Assembly (NCBI GenBank): GCA_963775275.1
Contig: CAVZII010000005.1
Coordinates: 868,001-932,000 of the forward strand
DNA length: 64,000 bases
Source: JANWHQ01 sp963775275
GTDB lineage: Bacteria; Pseudomonadota; Alphaproteobacteria; Caulobacterales; Caulobacteraceae
Direction of reading: 5' to 3'
Numbering within the stretch: position 1 is the first letter of the stretch; each line of letters opens with the position of its first letter. The notes beneath the pieces were generated by a model. That model searched no databases. It was not told the origin of the DNA and worked only from the letters and a program-made list of their open reading frames with translations. The translations under genes and the position numbers were made by a program. Positions 24,450 through 33,116 of this stretch are shown here, one piece after another.

Positions 24450-25955
24450 TCAGGCCCGGGCCGATTCGGCGGCGGCCTTGGGCTGGGTCGCCAGCGAGCC
24501 CAGCCAGCAGACCAGGAACGCCAGGGGCGTGGAGACCAGCGCGGGATACTCCGCCGGGAAGATCGGCGCGGCGTGGTGCAGCACGCGCACCCACACGCCC
24601 GGGCCCACGACGATCAGGCCGACCGAGCTGATCAGGCCGACGATCCCGCCGGTGAGCGCGCCGGCCGTGGTCAGCCGCCGCCAGTAGAGCGTCAGGATCA
24701 CCACCGGGAAGTTGGTCGAGGCCGCGACCGTCATGGCCAGGGCCACGAGGTAGGCGACGTTCTCCTTCTGGAAGACGATGGCCAGGGCCACGGCGGCGAC
24801 CGAGGCGGCGATGGCCGCGGCGCGGAACAGCCACAGCTCGCTCGCCTCGTTGCGCTGGACGTCGGAATGGCCCGGATGAAAGACGTCGTGCGAGGTGGCC
24901 GAGGCGATGGCGATCGTCAGGCCCGCGACCACCGCCAGGATGGTGGCGAAGGCCACCGCGGCGAAGGCGCCGTAGAGGATCTCGCCCCCGGCGAAGCGGG
25001 CGGCGTGCACGGCCACCATGTTGTTGCCCCCGATGACGCCGCCGGCCGGGGTGGTGAACTGGGGATTGTGCAGCACGAAGGCGACGCTGGCCGGACCGAT
25101 GACGGCGAAGGTCAGGATGAAGACCAGGCCGATGATCGAGGCCGCCACGACCATCGAGCGGCGCGCGGCGGCCTCATCGGGCACGGTGAAGAAGCGGATC
25201 AGCAGGTGCGGCAGGCCGAGGATGCCGAGCGTCAGGCCCGCGCCCAGGGACACGGCCGAGAACAGGTTCAGCTTGAGGCCGCCGAAGTGGAAGAGGTCCG
25301 TTCCAAGGTGGTGAAGGCTCGCCGCCTTGGCGTAGAGGCCGCCGAAGCCGCCGCCGGCGCGCACGCACAGGGCGGACAGGATGAGGACGCCGATAATCAG
25401 GAGCACAGCCTTGACGATCTGGACCCAGGTCGCCGCCAGCATGCCGCCGAAGACGATGTAGATGGCCATCAGGGCGCCCACGATCACCACCGCGTGGTTG
25501 AAGCTGATGCCGAACAGGATCTCGATCAGGGCGCCGGCGCCGACCAGCTGGGCGATCAGGTAGATCAGCGAGATCGCGATGGTCGAGACGCCGGAGAAGA
25601 CGCGCATCGAGCGGTTCTGCAGGCGCGCCACCAGAACGTCGCCCAGGGTGTAGCGCCCGAGCCGGCGAAGCGGCCCGGCGATCCACAGCAGGATCAGGCA
25701 CATGGCCGCCAGCGGCGCGATGAAATAGATCATCGTGTCCACGCCGCCCACGAAGTAGAGGCCGGCGACGCCCAGGACGGTGGTGGCGGACATGAAGTCG
25801 CCGGCGATGGCCAGGCCGTTCTGGCCGCCGGTGATGCGCGCCGAGGCCGCGTACATGGAGGCCCGGTCCGAGCCGCGCCGCGCGGCCCAGGCTGTGATCG
25901 CGAGCGTCGCCACGACCGTGGCGAGAAAGCAGATGACGCCGACCGAAACCGTCAT
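24450..25955 (-). CDS. Sodium/solute symporter (SSF, ActP-like)
   Basis: 501 aa from MTVSVGVICFLATVVATLAI, with about 13 membrane helices. SSF motifs: GLAIAGDFMSATTVLGVAGLYF and the family's GGMLAATWVQIVKAVLLI. Similar to ActP/acetate or monocarboxylate permeases. Imports a small organic acid with Na+. It starts inside the last codons of a 73-aa membrane protein (ATGA overlap), the arrangement of ActP/YjcH-type two-gene units. Confidence 0.88.
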   Translation of the reverse strand: MTVSVGVICFLATVVATLAITAWAARRGSDRASMYAASARITGGQNGLAIAGDFMSATTVLGVAGLYFVGGVDTMIYFIAPLAAMCLILLWIAGPLRRLGRYTLGDVLVARLQNRSMRVFSGVSTIAISLIYLIAQLVGAGALIEILFGISFNHAVVIVGALMAIYIVFGGMLAATWVQIVKAVLLIIGVLILSALCVRAGGGFGGLYAKAASLHHLGTDLFHFGGLKLNLFSAVSLGAGLTLGILGLPHLLIRFFTVPDEAAARRSMVVAASIIGLVFILTFAVIGPASVAFVLHNPQFTTPAGGVIGGNNMVAVHAARFAGGEILYGAFAAVAFATILAVVAGLTIAIASATSHDVFHPGHSDVQRNEASELWLFRAAAIAASVAAVALAIVFQKENVAYLVALAMTVAASTNFPVVILTLYWRRLTTAGALTGGIVGLISSVGLIVVGPGVWVRVLHHAAPIFPAEYPALVSTPLAFLVCWLGSLATQPKAAAESARA

Positions 25956-26173
25956 TGGGCTTGCTCCGTCTCGGCGGACCTGCGCCTGGACGCGGCGCTG
26001 CACAGGGCGGCGAGGATGACGAAGACGGCCATCAGGGCCGACATGGCCAGGACGCCGGCGGGCAACCCCTGCCAGACGGCGTCGAACCATCCCGGGGCGA
26101 GGCCCGGCCAGCCGGCGTAGACCGCCGGCAAGGCGCCCAACACGATGACGACAAGCGCCAACAAGGTCTTCAT
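25952..26173 (-). CDS. Small membrane partner of the symporter
   Basis: 73 aa from MKTLLALVVIVLGALPAVYAG. Two hydrophobic helices (residues ~3-20 and ~38-60, AGVLAMSALMAVFVILAALC) and a charged tail. Its stop overlaps the symporter start by 4 bases. In analogous loci a small DUF485/DUF4212-type protein precedes an SSF permease; sequence similarity to those is not evident to me, so the partnership rests on context. Confidence 0.65.
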   Translation of the reverse strand: MKTLLALVVIVLGALPAVYAGWPGLAPGWFDAVWQGLPAGVLAMSALMAVFVILAALCSAASRRRSAETEQAQ

Positions 26174-26251
26174 GGCGTTCCTCCCCAAAACGCTCGTTCT
26201 AAGCCTAGCGGTAGGGGAGCGCGGGCGAGCGCGCAAGGGCCCCTGCCGGCC

Positions 26252-27352
26252 TCACAGCCCCCCGGTCACGGCGAATCGCGGACGGTCGGGCTCGCCGGCC
26301 AGCCGGCCGGGAGGCGGACGGTCCTGGCTCGCCAGCTCCCCGTCGCCGCGCCGCGGCGCGGCGCCCGCAAGCTCGACCGCCGCCTTGGAATGGGCGGGGC
26401 CCGCCGAGACCTTCCGTGGACCGCCCGCGAGCTCGACCCGGCCGCGGCCGTCGCTGGCGGCGAGGCGCTGCAGATAGGCGTCGCGGATCGCGGCGTAGCG
26501 GTCGACCTTGGCGTCGGGGGCGGTCTTCACGTTCGACCAGCGCACAGTGGTCGCCACCGACACGGCCCCACGCTCGGGCAGGCTGAGCTGGAGCCAGTGG
26601 ACCGGGCTGATGAAGCTGTCGACCACGGCGCCGATCACCCCGCGCACCGAAGTGGGCCCCTTGATCGGCTCGTAGACGTAGGCGCCGGGACCGACGTGGT
26701 AGCTGGCGAGCGTCCGATCGAAGTCGGTGTGGGTGGACTTCAGGCCCAGGCTGGACGCGGCGTCCACCAGGCCGAACATGCCGACGGTGGAGTTGATCAG
26801 GAAGCGCAGGGCGCCGCGGGCGGCGCGGCCGACCCGACGCTGCAGGATGTTGTTGGCCACCGAGGTGGGCTCGCTGAGGTTCTCCACGGCGCTGGCGAAG
26901 CCGGCCTTGACCGGCCGTGGGACGCGATGGACCACGCCGCCGCCCCGGCCGACCACGGCCTGGCGGATGGCCTGGTCGACCTCGAAGCTGCCGCGGTTGA
27001 GGGTCTGGAGGGGATCCTTGGCGCGGCCGGGATCGGACCGGTCCTCGTCATGAAGGTGCGGACGGACGGGCGGCGCCGCCTCGACGAGCACCGGCGCCGC
27101 GTCCGCGTCGGCCTGGGCGAGGCCATCGGCATCGAGGCCGGACGCGTCGGCTCGCGCCTCCAAGACAGCCCGTTCGGCCGACTTGTCCGTCGCGCCGCCG
27201 ACGTCGGGACCGCCGGCCAGCGCCGGCTCAGCCGTACGGGCGAGCGGCTGGGGCGGAGGTGCGCCAACCGACGGCATGCGCCCGCAACCGGCAAGCGCCG
27301 CGGCCGTCGCCAACACGGCGACGAACGTCCAACGATCTACGAGCCGATACAC
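26252..27352 (-). CDS. mlaA: MlaA (VacJ)-family outer-membrane lipoprotein
   Basis: About 366 aa from a GTG giving the signal peptide MYRLVDRWTFVAVLATAAALAGC (lipobox LAGC). After a ~90-residue disordered Ala/Asp-rich spacer comes the MlaA domain: DPLQTLNRGSFEVDQAI, then FLINSTVGMFGLVDAASSLGL and GAYVYEPIKGPTSVRGVIG. A long Arg/Pro-rich tail follows. MlaA removes misplaced phospholipids from the outer leaflet and passes them to the MlaC/MlaFEDB system. No mla ABC genes are nearby. The spacer and tail make it longer than the usual ~250 aa. Confidence 0.85.
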   Translation of the reverse strand: MYRLVDRWTFVAVLATAAALAGCGRMPSVGAPPPQPLARTAEPALAGGPDVGGATDKSAERAVLEARADASGLDADGLAQADADAAPVLVEAAPPVRPHLHDEDRSDPGRAKDPLQTLNRGSFEVDQAIRQAVVGRGGGVVHRVPRPVKAGFASAVENLSEPTSVANNILQRRVGRAARGALRFLINSTVGMFGLVDAASSLGLKSTHTDFDRTLASYHVGPGAYVYEPIKGPTSVRGVIGAVVDSFISPVHWLQLSLPERGAVSVATTVRWSNVKTAPDAKVDRYAAIRDAYLQRLAASDGRGRVELAGGPRKVSAGPAHSKAAVELAGAAPRRGDGELASQDRPPPGRLAGEPDRPRFAVTGGL

Positions 27353-27565
27353 GAGCCGATCCGCCCCACCCGGTCCATACTCGTTCAGATGCTGCAGCGG
27401 GACAGACTTCACCGCCCAGCGTTGATCGTAACCATGTCTCTCGCCGCAGGCGCGAGAACAACCCCAATTCCTGGCGCAACTCCAGTGCGCAAGGGTGAAT
27501 ACTGCGGCGGCCCGATGCAACCCCAAACGCATGGCGGCAGGGCGGATTCGCAGGCCCGCGCCGTG

Positions 27566-29158
27566 TCAGTCCGCCGTTGAGGCAGGGCTCGGCGGCTTGA
27601 TCTGCGCCTCGCGCAGGACGTTCTTCTGCAGCTTGCCCGAGGCCGTGCGGGGCAAGGACGAGACGATCACCACCGCCTTGGGGACCTTGTAGCGGGCGAG
27701 GCGCGAGCGCACGTGCTCGGCGATCGCCTCGGGCGTCACGCTGGCGCCCGGCACGGGCACGACATAGGCGAGGCCGACCTCGCCCCAGCGCTCGTCGGGG
27801 ACGGCGATGACCGCCGCCTCGGAGACCTGGTCGAGCTCGGCGATGACGTTCTCGATCTCGGTCGGATAGACGTTCTCGCCGCCGGAAATGAACATGTCCT
27901 TCAGCCGGTCGACGAGATAGAGAAAGCCGTCCTCGTCGGCGAAGCAGAGGTCGCCGGTCTTCAGGTATCCCTCCTCGTCGAAGGCCGCGGCGGTGGCCTC
28001 GGGCTGATTCCAGTAGCCGCAGGTGACGTTCGGCCCCTTGAGACGCAGCTCGCCCACCTCGCCGGGGCCGGCCAGGGCGCCGTCGGCGCGCACCAGGCGA
28101 TGGCGCATGGTGATCAGCGGCAGGCCCGAGGAGCCGACCTTGCGGCGGATCAGCTCGACGTCGTCGATCGGCATGTTGAAGGCCGAGCCGGTCTCGCTCA
28201 TGCCGAAGCCGTCGGCCATGACCACCCCGTCGTCGAGCCAGCGCTGGACATTGGCGGCCGGATTGGGAGCGCCGCCGGTGGTCAGGCAGACCAGCCGCGA
28301 GAGGTCCGCCCGGGCATAAGCCGGGTGCTCGCGCAGGGTCTGGGTCATCTGGGTGACGTAGAAGGTGTGAGTGATCCCCAGCTCCGGATCGGACAGGCGG
28401 CCGAGCGCCAGCTCGGGATCGAACCGCGGCGAGATCCACAAGGTCCCGCCCATCAGGAGCGGCGCGCGGGCGCCGGCCATCAGCCCCGCCACATGGAACA
28501 GCGGCATGTCGCACATCATCACGCTGGTGGCGGAAAGCCGGGTGCACAGGCTGAAGTTCAACGTCGAGGCGAAGGCGTTGCGCTCGGACACCATCACGCC
28601 CTTGGGCCGGCCGGTAGTGCCGGAGGTGTAGAGCAGGGTCGAGGGCTGGTCGGCGCGGGCGGGCCTGGGCCCGGGCGGGCGCTCGGCCGCCTCGGCGAGG
28701 GCCGCGTCGAAGCCGTCCAGCTCCAGCGGGACGATCCGGTCCAGGCTGTGACCGCCGGTGAGCGCGCCGGCGACGGATTGGAACTCGTCCTCCAGGAACA
28801 GCAGGCGCGGAGCGCAGTCCTGGACCAAGCCCGAGATCTCGGGCGCGGCCAGTCGCCAGTTCAACGGCACGAAGATCGCCCCGATGCGCACGCAGGCGAA
28901 GTGGATGACCAGGAGCTCGATGGAGTTGCGGCCGAGCAGGGCGACCCGCTCGCCGACCGGCTCGCCGAGCGCGGCGCGCAGGAAGGCGGCGCAGCGCCAG
29001 ATGCGCCGGTCGAACTCGGACCAGGTCAGCCGCCGGCCCGTGGCCAGGTCGCCGAGCGCCAGGCGGTTGGGCTGGATCGCGGCGTAGTAGGCGACCGGGT
29101 CGACCATCCCGAAGGCGTCGTCGGGCGAAATGGCGGAAGGCGCGCTCGTGCGGCTCAT
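27566..29158 (-). CDS. AMP-dependent acyl-CoA synthetase/ligase
   Basis: 530 aa. P-loop LLYTSGTTGRPKGVM, ADGFGMSETG, hinge YLKTGDLCFADEDGFLYLVDRLKDM, catalytic Lys in RTASGKLQKNVLRE. Activates a fatty or aromatic acid to CoA thioester in the cytosol. It resembles medium/long-chain fatty-acyl-CoA ligases used in beta-oxidation but also aryl-CoA ligases. It stands alone between mlaA and the MTHFR gene, with a ~90-base gap to the latter. Confidence 0.9.
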   Translation of the reverse strand: MSRTSAPSAISPDDAFGMVDPVAYYAAIQPNRLALGDLATGRRLTWSEFDRRIWRCAAFLRAALGEPVGERVALLGRNSIELLVIHFACVRIGAIFVPLNWRLAAPEISGLVQDCAPRLLFLEDEFQSVAGALTGGHSLDRIVPLELDGFDAALAEAAERPPGPRPARADQPSTLLYTSGTTGRPKGVMVSERNAFASTLNFSLCTRLSATSVMMCDMPLFHVAGLMAGARAPLLMGGTLWISPRFDPELALGRLSDPELGITHTFYVTQMTQTLREHPAYARADLSRLVCLTTGGAPNPAANVQRWLDDGVVMADGFGMSETGSAFNMPIDDVELIRRKVGSSGLPLITMRHRLVRADGALAGPGEVGELRLKGPNVTCGYWNQPEATAAAFDEEGYLKTGDLCFADEDGFLYLVDRLKDMFISGGENVYPTEIENVIAELDQVSEAAVIAVPDERWGEVGLAYVVPVPGASVTPEAIAEHVRSRLARYKVPKAVVIVSSLPRTASGKLQKNVLREAQIKPPSPASTAD

Positions 29159-29249
29159 CGTCTGAAGCCCCGTGGTCCGCAGGACGCGCGGACCCGGGTG
29201 TTTTAGCGAAAGCCCCGGCGCAGCAAAGCCCGCCGGGACGTTCCCATGA

Positions 29250-30119
29250 TCAGCGGCGCATCGACTGGACCCACTGGGCCGACTTGGCCAGGGCGCCGAA
29301 GGTGAAGAAATGCACCCCGGCGATACCCAGCTCCGGCTCCCTGGACTGGGCGAGCGCGACCTCTGAGAGCAGGGCTTCGGGCGTCTCGCCGGTCAGCACG
29401 CTCTTGGCCAGATCCTGCCGCTCGCGCAGCGCCCGAAGCGAGGCGCCGACGCCGCACATCAGGGCGTACTTGACCAGCGTCGCCCGTTCGGCCGGCCCGG
29501 CCACGCCCACGCGGAAGGGCGCGGTGGTCCCCTGGGCGCGCATGCGCCGCGCCAGCTCGATGATCGGCTTGGGATCGAAGCAGAACTGGCTGACCAGGGT
29601 GACGTCGAAGCCTTCGGCCCTGGCCGCCTCGAGCTTGGCGGCGCGGGCGGCCTCGAGCACCTCGTCGGCGACGCGGGGATGCCCCTCGGGGTAGCAGGCG
29701 ATGAAGATCTTGCCGATGCCGTGCTTCTGCAGAAGCCCGGTCTGGATCAGTTGCAGGCTGCAGTCGTACTCGCCCTCGGGCTTGTCGCGGTCGCCGCCCA
29801 GCATGAGGGTCCGGTCCACCCCCGCTTCCCTGACCAGGCGGCCGAGGAGGTCGTCCAGGACCTGGCGGCTCTCGAGGTTGCGCGCCACGATGTGCGGCAC
29901 CGGCGTCAGGCCGACCGCACGCAGCTGGGCCGCCGCCGCGACGATGCGGTCGATCAACTCGCCAGGAATGGCCGCGATGAAGACCTCGGCCCCGCTGGGC
30001 AGCACGTTCGGCGCCGCCTCGATGCCCTTCTTGTCTCGGGCGGTGACCTCCGCGGAGAAGGTCTGCAGGAGCCCGGCCAGCACCGGTCGCGTCTCCACCA
30101 TTGCAGCCTCAGTCGTCAT
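29250..30119 (-). CDS. metF: Methylenetetrahydrofolate reductase-like protein
   Basis: 289 aa TIM-barrel protein of the MTHFR family. FSAEVTARDKKG carries the Glu expected at the active site and LMLGGDRDKPEG the flavin/folate Asp motif (GGD for RGD). Later HPRVADEVLEAARAAKLEAAR and FVTLVSQFCFDP-like FDVTLVSQFCFDPKPIIEL fit the barrel. Reduces methylene- to methyl-THF, or the reverse. The sequence is divergent from E. coli MetF. Located 2 bases after a SAM-dependent methyltransferase gene on the same strand, suggesting a joint one-carbon task. Confidence 0.83.
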   Translation of the reverse strand: MTTEAAMVETRPVLAGLLQTFSAEVTARDKKGIEAAPNVLPSGAEVFIAAIPGELIDRIVAAAAQLRAVGLTPVPHIVARNLESRQVLDDLLGRLVREAGVDRTLMLGGDRDKPEGEYDCSLQLIQTGLLQKHGIGKIFIACYPEGHPRVADEVLEAARAAKLEAARAEGFDVTLVSQFCFDPKPIIELARRMRAQGTTAPFRVGVAGPAERATLVKYALMCGVGASLRALRERQDLAKSVLTGETPEALLSEVALAQSREPELGIAGVHFFTFGALAKSAQWVQSMRR

Positions 30120-30121
30120 GT

Positions 30122-31531
30122 TCAGATCAGCTCGCGCTTTCGGGAAATGATGAAGGACTCGTCGTTGAACCAGAGGGCGCCATGCTTCTTGAGCACGTCG
30201 CGCGTGGCCCTGAGGTAGCCGTCGTCCCGCATGGCTTCCTCCAGCCGGTAGTCCTCGATCTGCGCCACATAGGCCGCATCGTTCCAGGCCGCAAACAGCG
30301 TCGAGGTGCCTATCGAGGCGGTGTCCTGATCGATCTCGCCGGGCAGCGTGTGCATGTCATAGCGGAAGATCGCCTTGGCGTCCGCGCCGGTGACGAAGTT
30401 GAAGCTGCGCGACGCCTTGCCGAGCTCGGCCTTGGTGGCGGCCAGAAGGTCGTGGCGGGTGGTGTGGAAAGGCTCTTCGCCGGGCCAGACCTTCTGCACG
30501 ATCTCCAGCGCCGGGTCGTGGCCGTAGGAATGGATGCCGAGCAGCCGCCCGCCGGGCGCGAGGCTGCGCGCCAGGGGCGCGATCACCCGGCGGGCCTTGA
30601 ACTCGGTCGAGGCGCGGGCGCGATAGGGCTGGGAGGCGATCACCAGGTCGTAGTCGGCGCGGATGGCGCCGCGGCGCGGGATCACCGAGTCGAGCAGGAA
30701 GCGGCAGTCCTCGCGGTAGAGCACCAGCACCGTGGGGCGCTCGTAGACGGGGTTGCCGGTCTTGGCGCTGACGCCCGCGCGCCAGGCCTCCGACAGGAAG
30801 GGCTGCAGGTCGGCGATCTGCTCGTCGAACTCGGCGGCGGTGTTCCCCTGCAGGGCCACCTCGCGCCAGACCATGCTGGCTGCCGCGTTGAGGTTGGCCG
30901 GCTGGAGCCACGGCGCCTCGGCGTAGTTCATGTTGGTCATGACCAGCACGGTCGACGGATGCTCGAAGAACCGGTCGGGCATCTTCTCGAGCGCCAGGCG
31001 CACATCCTCGAGGGAGATCTCCTTGCCGACGATGTAGAAGGGGATCATGTCGAAACGGGTGTGCATCGAGCGCATCACCCGGGTCAGCACCGTGCCGTCG
31101 CCAACTCCCGCGTCGAACAGGCGCAGCGCCGGAGGGCGCGGGTGGATGTGGGTCAGCTCCTCGGCCACCCGGTGCGCCACCACCCACTTCTCCGAGCAGG
31201 TGTTCACGAACATCAGGTACTTCTGGCGGTTGTCGTAGAAGCGGAAGTTCTGCTCCGGATCGGACGGCGCGGGCGGCGCGGGCTTCCGGCCGCGGCGGGG
31301 CACGCCGCCCGTCGACGTCTTCACCGCCTGGCCCGCCTCGTTGAGGACCGAGGCGCCCTGGGTGATGAACTGGCGCACCCGCTCCAGCGTCTGAGGCGTG
31401 ACCGCGCCGCCGTCGCGCAATCGGCCGACGAACTTGCCGTCGTTGACCGCCAGCCGGCCGAAGGTCGTCTCGGCCATGCCGTTGTCGCGGCAGTACTGAG
31501 AGATCTGGTTCAGCAGCGCTTCGCCTTCCAT
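30122..31531 (-). CDS. Class I SAM-dependent methyltransferase
   Basis: 469 aa from MEGEALLNQISQYCRDNGM. Residues ~1-60 look like a small HTH-type head (FGRLAVNDGKFVGRLRDGGAVTPQTLERVRQFI), followed by a Pro/Lys linker. A Rossmann methyltransferase core follows: LRLFDAGVGDGTVLTRVM (motif I) and RADYDLVIASQPYRAR (motif IV-like), with LAPGGRLLGIHSYG. Substrate unknown. Just ahead of an MTHFR gene, so coupling to folate-linked methyl metabolism is inferred. The extra N-terminal domain is unusual for a metabolic methyltransferase and may mean dual regulatory function. Confidence 0.8.
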   Translation of the reverse strand: MEGEALLNQISQYCRDNGMAETTFGRLAVNDGKFVGRLRDGGAVTPQTLERVRQFITQGASVLNEAGQAVKTSTGGVPRRGRKPAPPAPSDPEQNFRFYDNRQKYLMFVNTCSEKWVVAHRVAEELTHIHPRPPALRLFDAGVGDGTVLTRVMRSMHTRFDMIPFYIVGKEISLEDVRLALEKMPDRFFEHPSTVLVMTNMNYAEAPWLQPANLNAAASMVWREVALQGNTAAEFDEQIADLQPFLSEAWRAGVSAKTGNPVYERPTVLVLYREDCRFLLDSVIPRRGAIRADYDLVIASQPYRARASTEFKARRVIAPLARSLAPGGRLLGIHSYGHDPALEIVQKVWPGEEPFHTTRHDLLAATKAELGKASRSFNFVTGADAKAIFRYDMHTLPGEIDQDTASIGTSTLFAAWNDAAYVAQIEDYRLEEAMRDDGYLRATRDVLKKHGALWFNDESFIISRKRELI

Positions 31532-31701
31532 GGCCGATGCTCCCAATCGTCCCCTCGCCGCGCCGCCGGACTCTTGATGGCCCGTCAAGCGAAGCGGCGG
31601 GCTTGTCCCACTCCTGAAGTGGGATGTCAAAATGGGAGCGCCACTACCAGGCTTCCCGCTTCCGGGCTCGGCGCGCCTCGTCATCGCCGCGCCGGTCCAC
31701 T

Positions 31702-32535
31702 ATGTCTTTGGTCATGGCGAGGTTCCTTGTGACGGATCAAAGGCGGGCCGTGGAGTGGCGCCGGGGCCGCGCCGGCGTCGAGCCGATCTCGCGCCTGGCG
31801 CCCGACGAGACGCCGATCGGGATCTCCTACAACGAGCGCCCGCACGTGGTGCTGATGGCGACGGCGCTGGACGTCGAGGACCTGGCGGTCGGCTTCACCA
31901 TCACCGAGCAGATCGCGGAGCTGGAAGACATCGAGGACATCACCGTCGAGGAGCGCGAGGACGGGGTGGCGGTGAACGTCGTGCTGCGCCCGGCGGCCGA
32001 GCAGTCTGCGACCCTGGCCCGGAAGCGCTCGTTGGAGGGCCGCTCGAGCTGCGGCCTTTGCGGGGTGACCAAGCTCGCCGACACGGTGCGCGCGCTTCGC
32101 GCGGTGGGCGGCGGACTCACGGTCTCGCACGAGGCGATCCACCGCGCCTTGGACGCGCTGGAGGGCAGCCAGGCGCTCGGCCAGGCGACGCGGGCGATGC
32201 ACGCGGCGGCCTGGGCGGACGCCGGGGGCAAGCTCCTGCTGGTGCGCGAGGACGTGGGCCGGCACTCGGCCCTCGACAAGCTGATCGGAGCGGCCCTGGC
32301 CGAGGGCCTCGACCCCTCGGCGGCCTTCATCGTGGTGACCAGCCGCTGCTCCTACGAGATGGTCGAGAAGGCCGCCATGGCCGGCGTTCCGGTGCTGGTG
32401 GCGATCTCGGCCCCGACCGCCCTGGCGATCCGCAAGGCCGAGGAGGCGGGGCTGACCCTGGTGGCCCTGGCGCGCGCCGACGGGCACGCGGTGTTCACCC
32501 GCCCCGAGCGGATCATCGAGGAGGTGGAAGCCTAG
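31702..32535 (+). CDS. fdhD: Sulfurtransferase FdhD
   Basis: About 277 aa from MSLVMARFLVT; a second Met lies four codons in. The FdhD core: YNERPHVVLMATALDVEDLAVGFTITEQI, the persulfide-carrying SSCGLCG (C-X2-C), GGKLLLVREDVGRHSALDKLIG and VTSRCSYEMVEKAAMAGVPVLVAISAPTALAI. FdhD moves sulfur from IscS to the molybdenum cofactor of formate dehydrogenase. The gene converges with mobA (4-base overlap of stops), another Mo-cofactor gene. No formate dehydrogenase subunit is in the window. Confidence 0.92.
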   Translation: MSLVMARFLVTDQRRAVEWRRGRAGVEPISRLAPDETPIGISYNERPHVVLMATALDVEDLAVGFTITEQIAELEDIEDITVEEREDGVAVNVVLRPAAEQSATLARKRSLEGRSSCGLCGVTKLADTVRALRAVGGGLTVSHEAIHRALDALEGSQALGQATRAMHAAAWADAGGKLLLVREDVGRHSALDKLIGAALAEGLDPSAAFIVVTSRCSYEMVEKAAMAGVPVLVAISAPTALAIRKAEEAGLTLVALARADGHAVFTRPERIIEEVEA

Positions 32536-33116
32536 GCCAGCAGGGCCTCGGCCTGCCTCAGCTCCTCGGCGGTGTTGACGTTGAAGAAGGGATCGATCGG
32601 CTCGGCCGGCCAGTCGACGGCGCTCCAGCCCACCCGATCGGCGAGGCCCATCAGGGCCCCGCGGCCGGTGGCGGCGTAGGCCGCAAGCTCCGGCCCGATC
32701 CCCGCGCGCCAGAGGGCGCAGACCGGATGCAGCCGCCCGCCGCTGCGCGCCAGGGCCGCGCCCTGGCCGTCCTGGAGGGCGGCCGCCAGCCGCGAGCCGA
32801 GGTCGGCGGGCAGGAAGGGCGCGTCACAGGGGATGGTGAGCACGGCGGGCAGGGCGAGCGAGCGCGCGAAACCCAGCGCCGAGGCGACGCCCGCGAGCGG
32901 GCCGGGCAGGCCGGGATCGTCGGTCAGGACCTGCAACCCCGCCGGGACCTGGTCCGCCGAGCGGACGGCGAGGGCGAGCTCGCCGCCCTGGCCGCGCGCG
33001 AACTCGAGCGCCCGGTCCAGCAGGCTGCGTCCGCCCAGCAGGCGATCCGGCTTGCCCCCCGCGATGCGCCGGCCTTCGCCCCCGGCCAGGACGACGACGG
33101 CGAAGGGCGCGCTCAC
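32532..33116 (-). CDS. mobA: Molybdenum cofactor guanylyltransferase MobA
   Basis: 194 aa from a GTG overlapping the upstream peptidase stop (GTGA). The nucleotidyltransferase signature VVLAGGEGRRIAGGKPDRLLGG, then LTIPCDAPFLPADLG (metal-binding D), RLHPVCALWRAG and the C-terminal PFFNVNTAEELR are all present. Attaches GMP to molybdopterin to form the bis-MGD cofactor in the cytosol. Together with convergent fdhD it serves molybdo-enzyme maturation. Confidence 0.92.
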   Translation of the reverse strand: MSAPFAVVVLAGGEGRRIAGGKPDRLLGGRSLLDRALEFARGQGGELALAVRSADQVPAGLQVLTDDPGLPGPLAGVASALGFARSLALPAVLTIPCDAPFLPADLGSRLAAALQDGQGAALARSGGRLHPVCALWRAGIGPELAAYAATGRGALMGLADRVGWSAVDWPAEPIDPFFNVNTAEELRQAEALLA

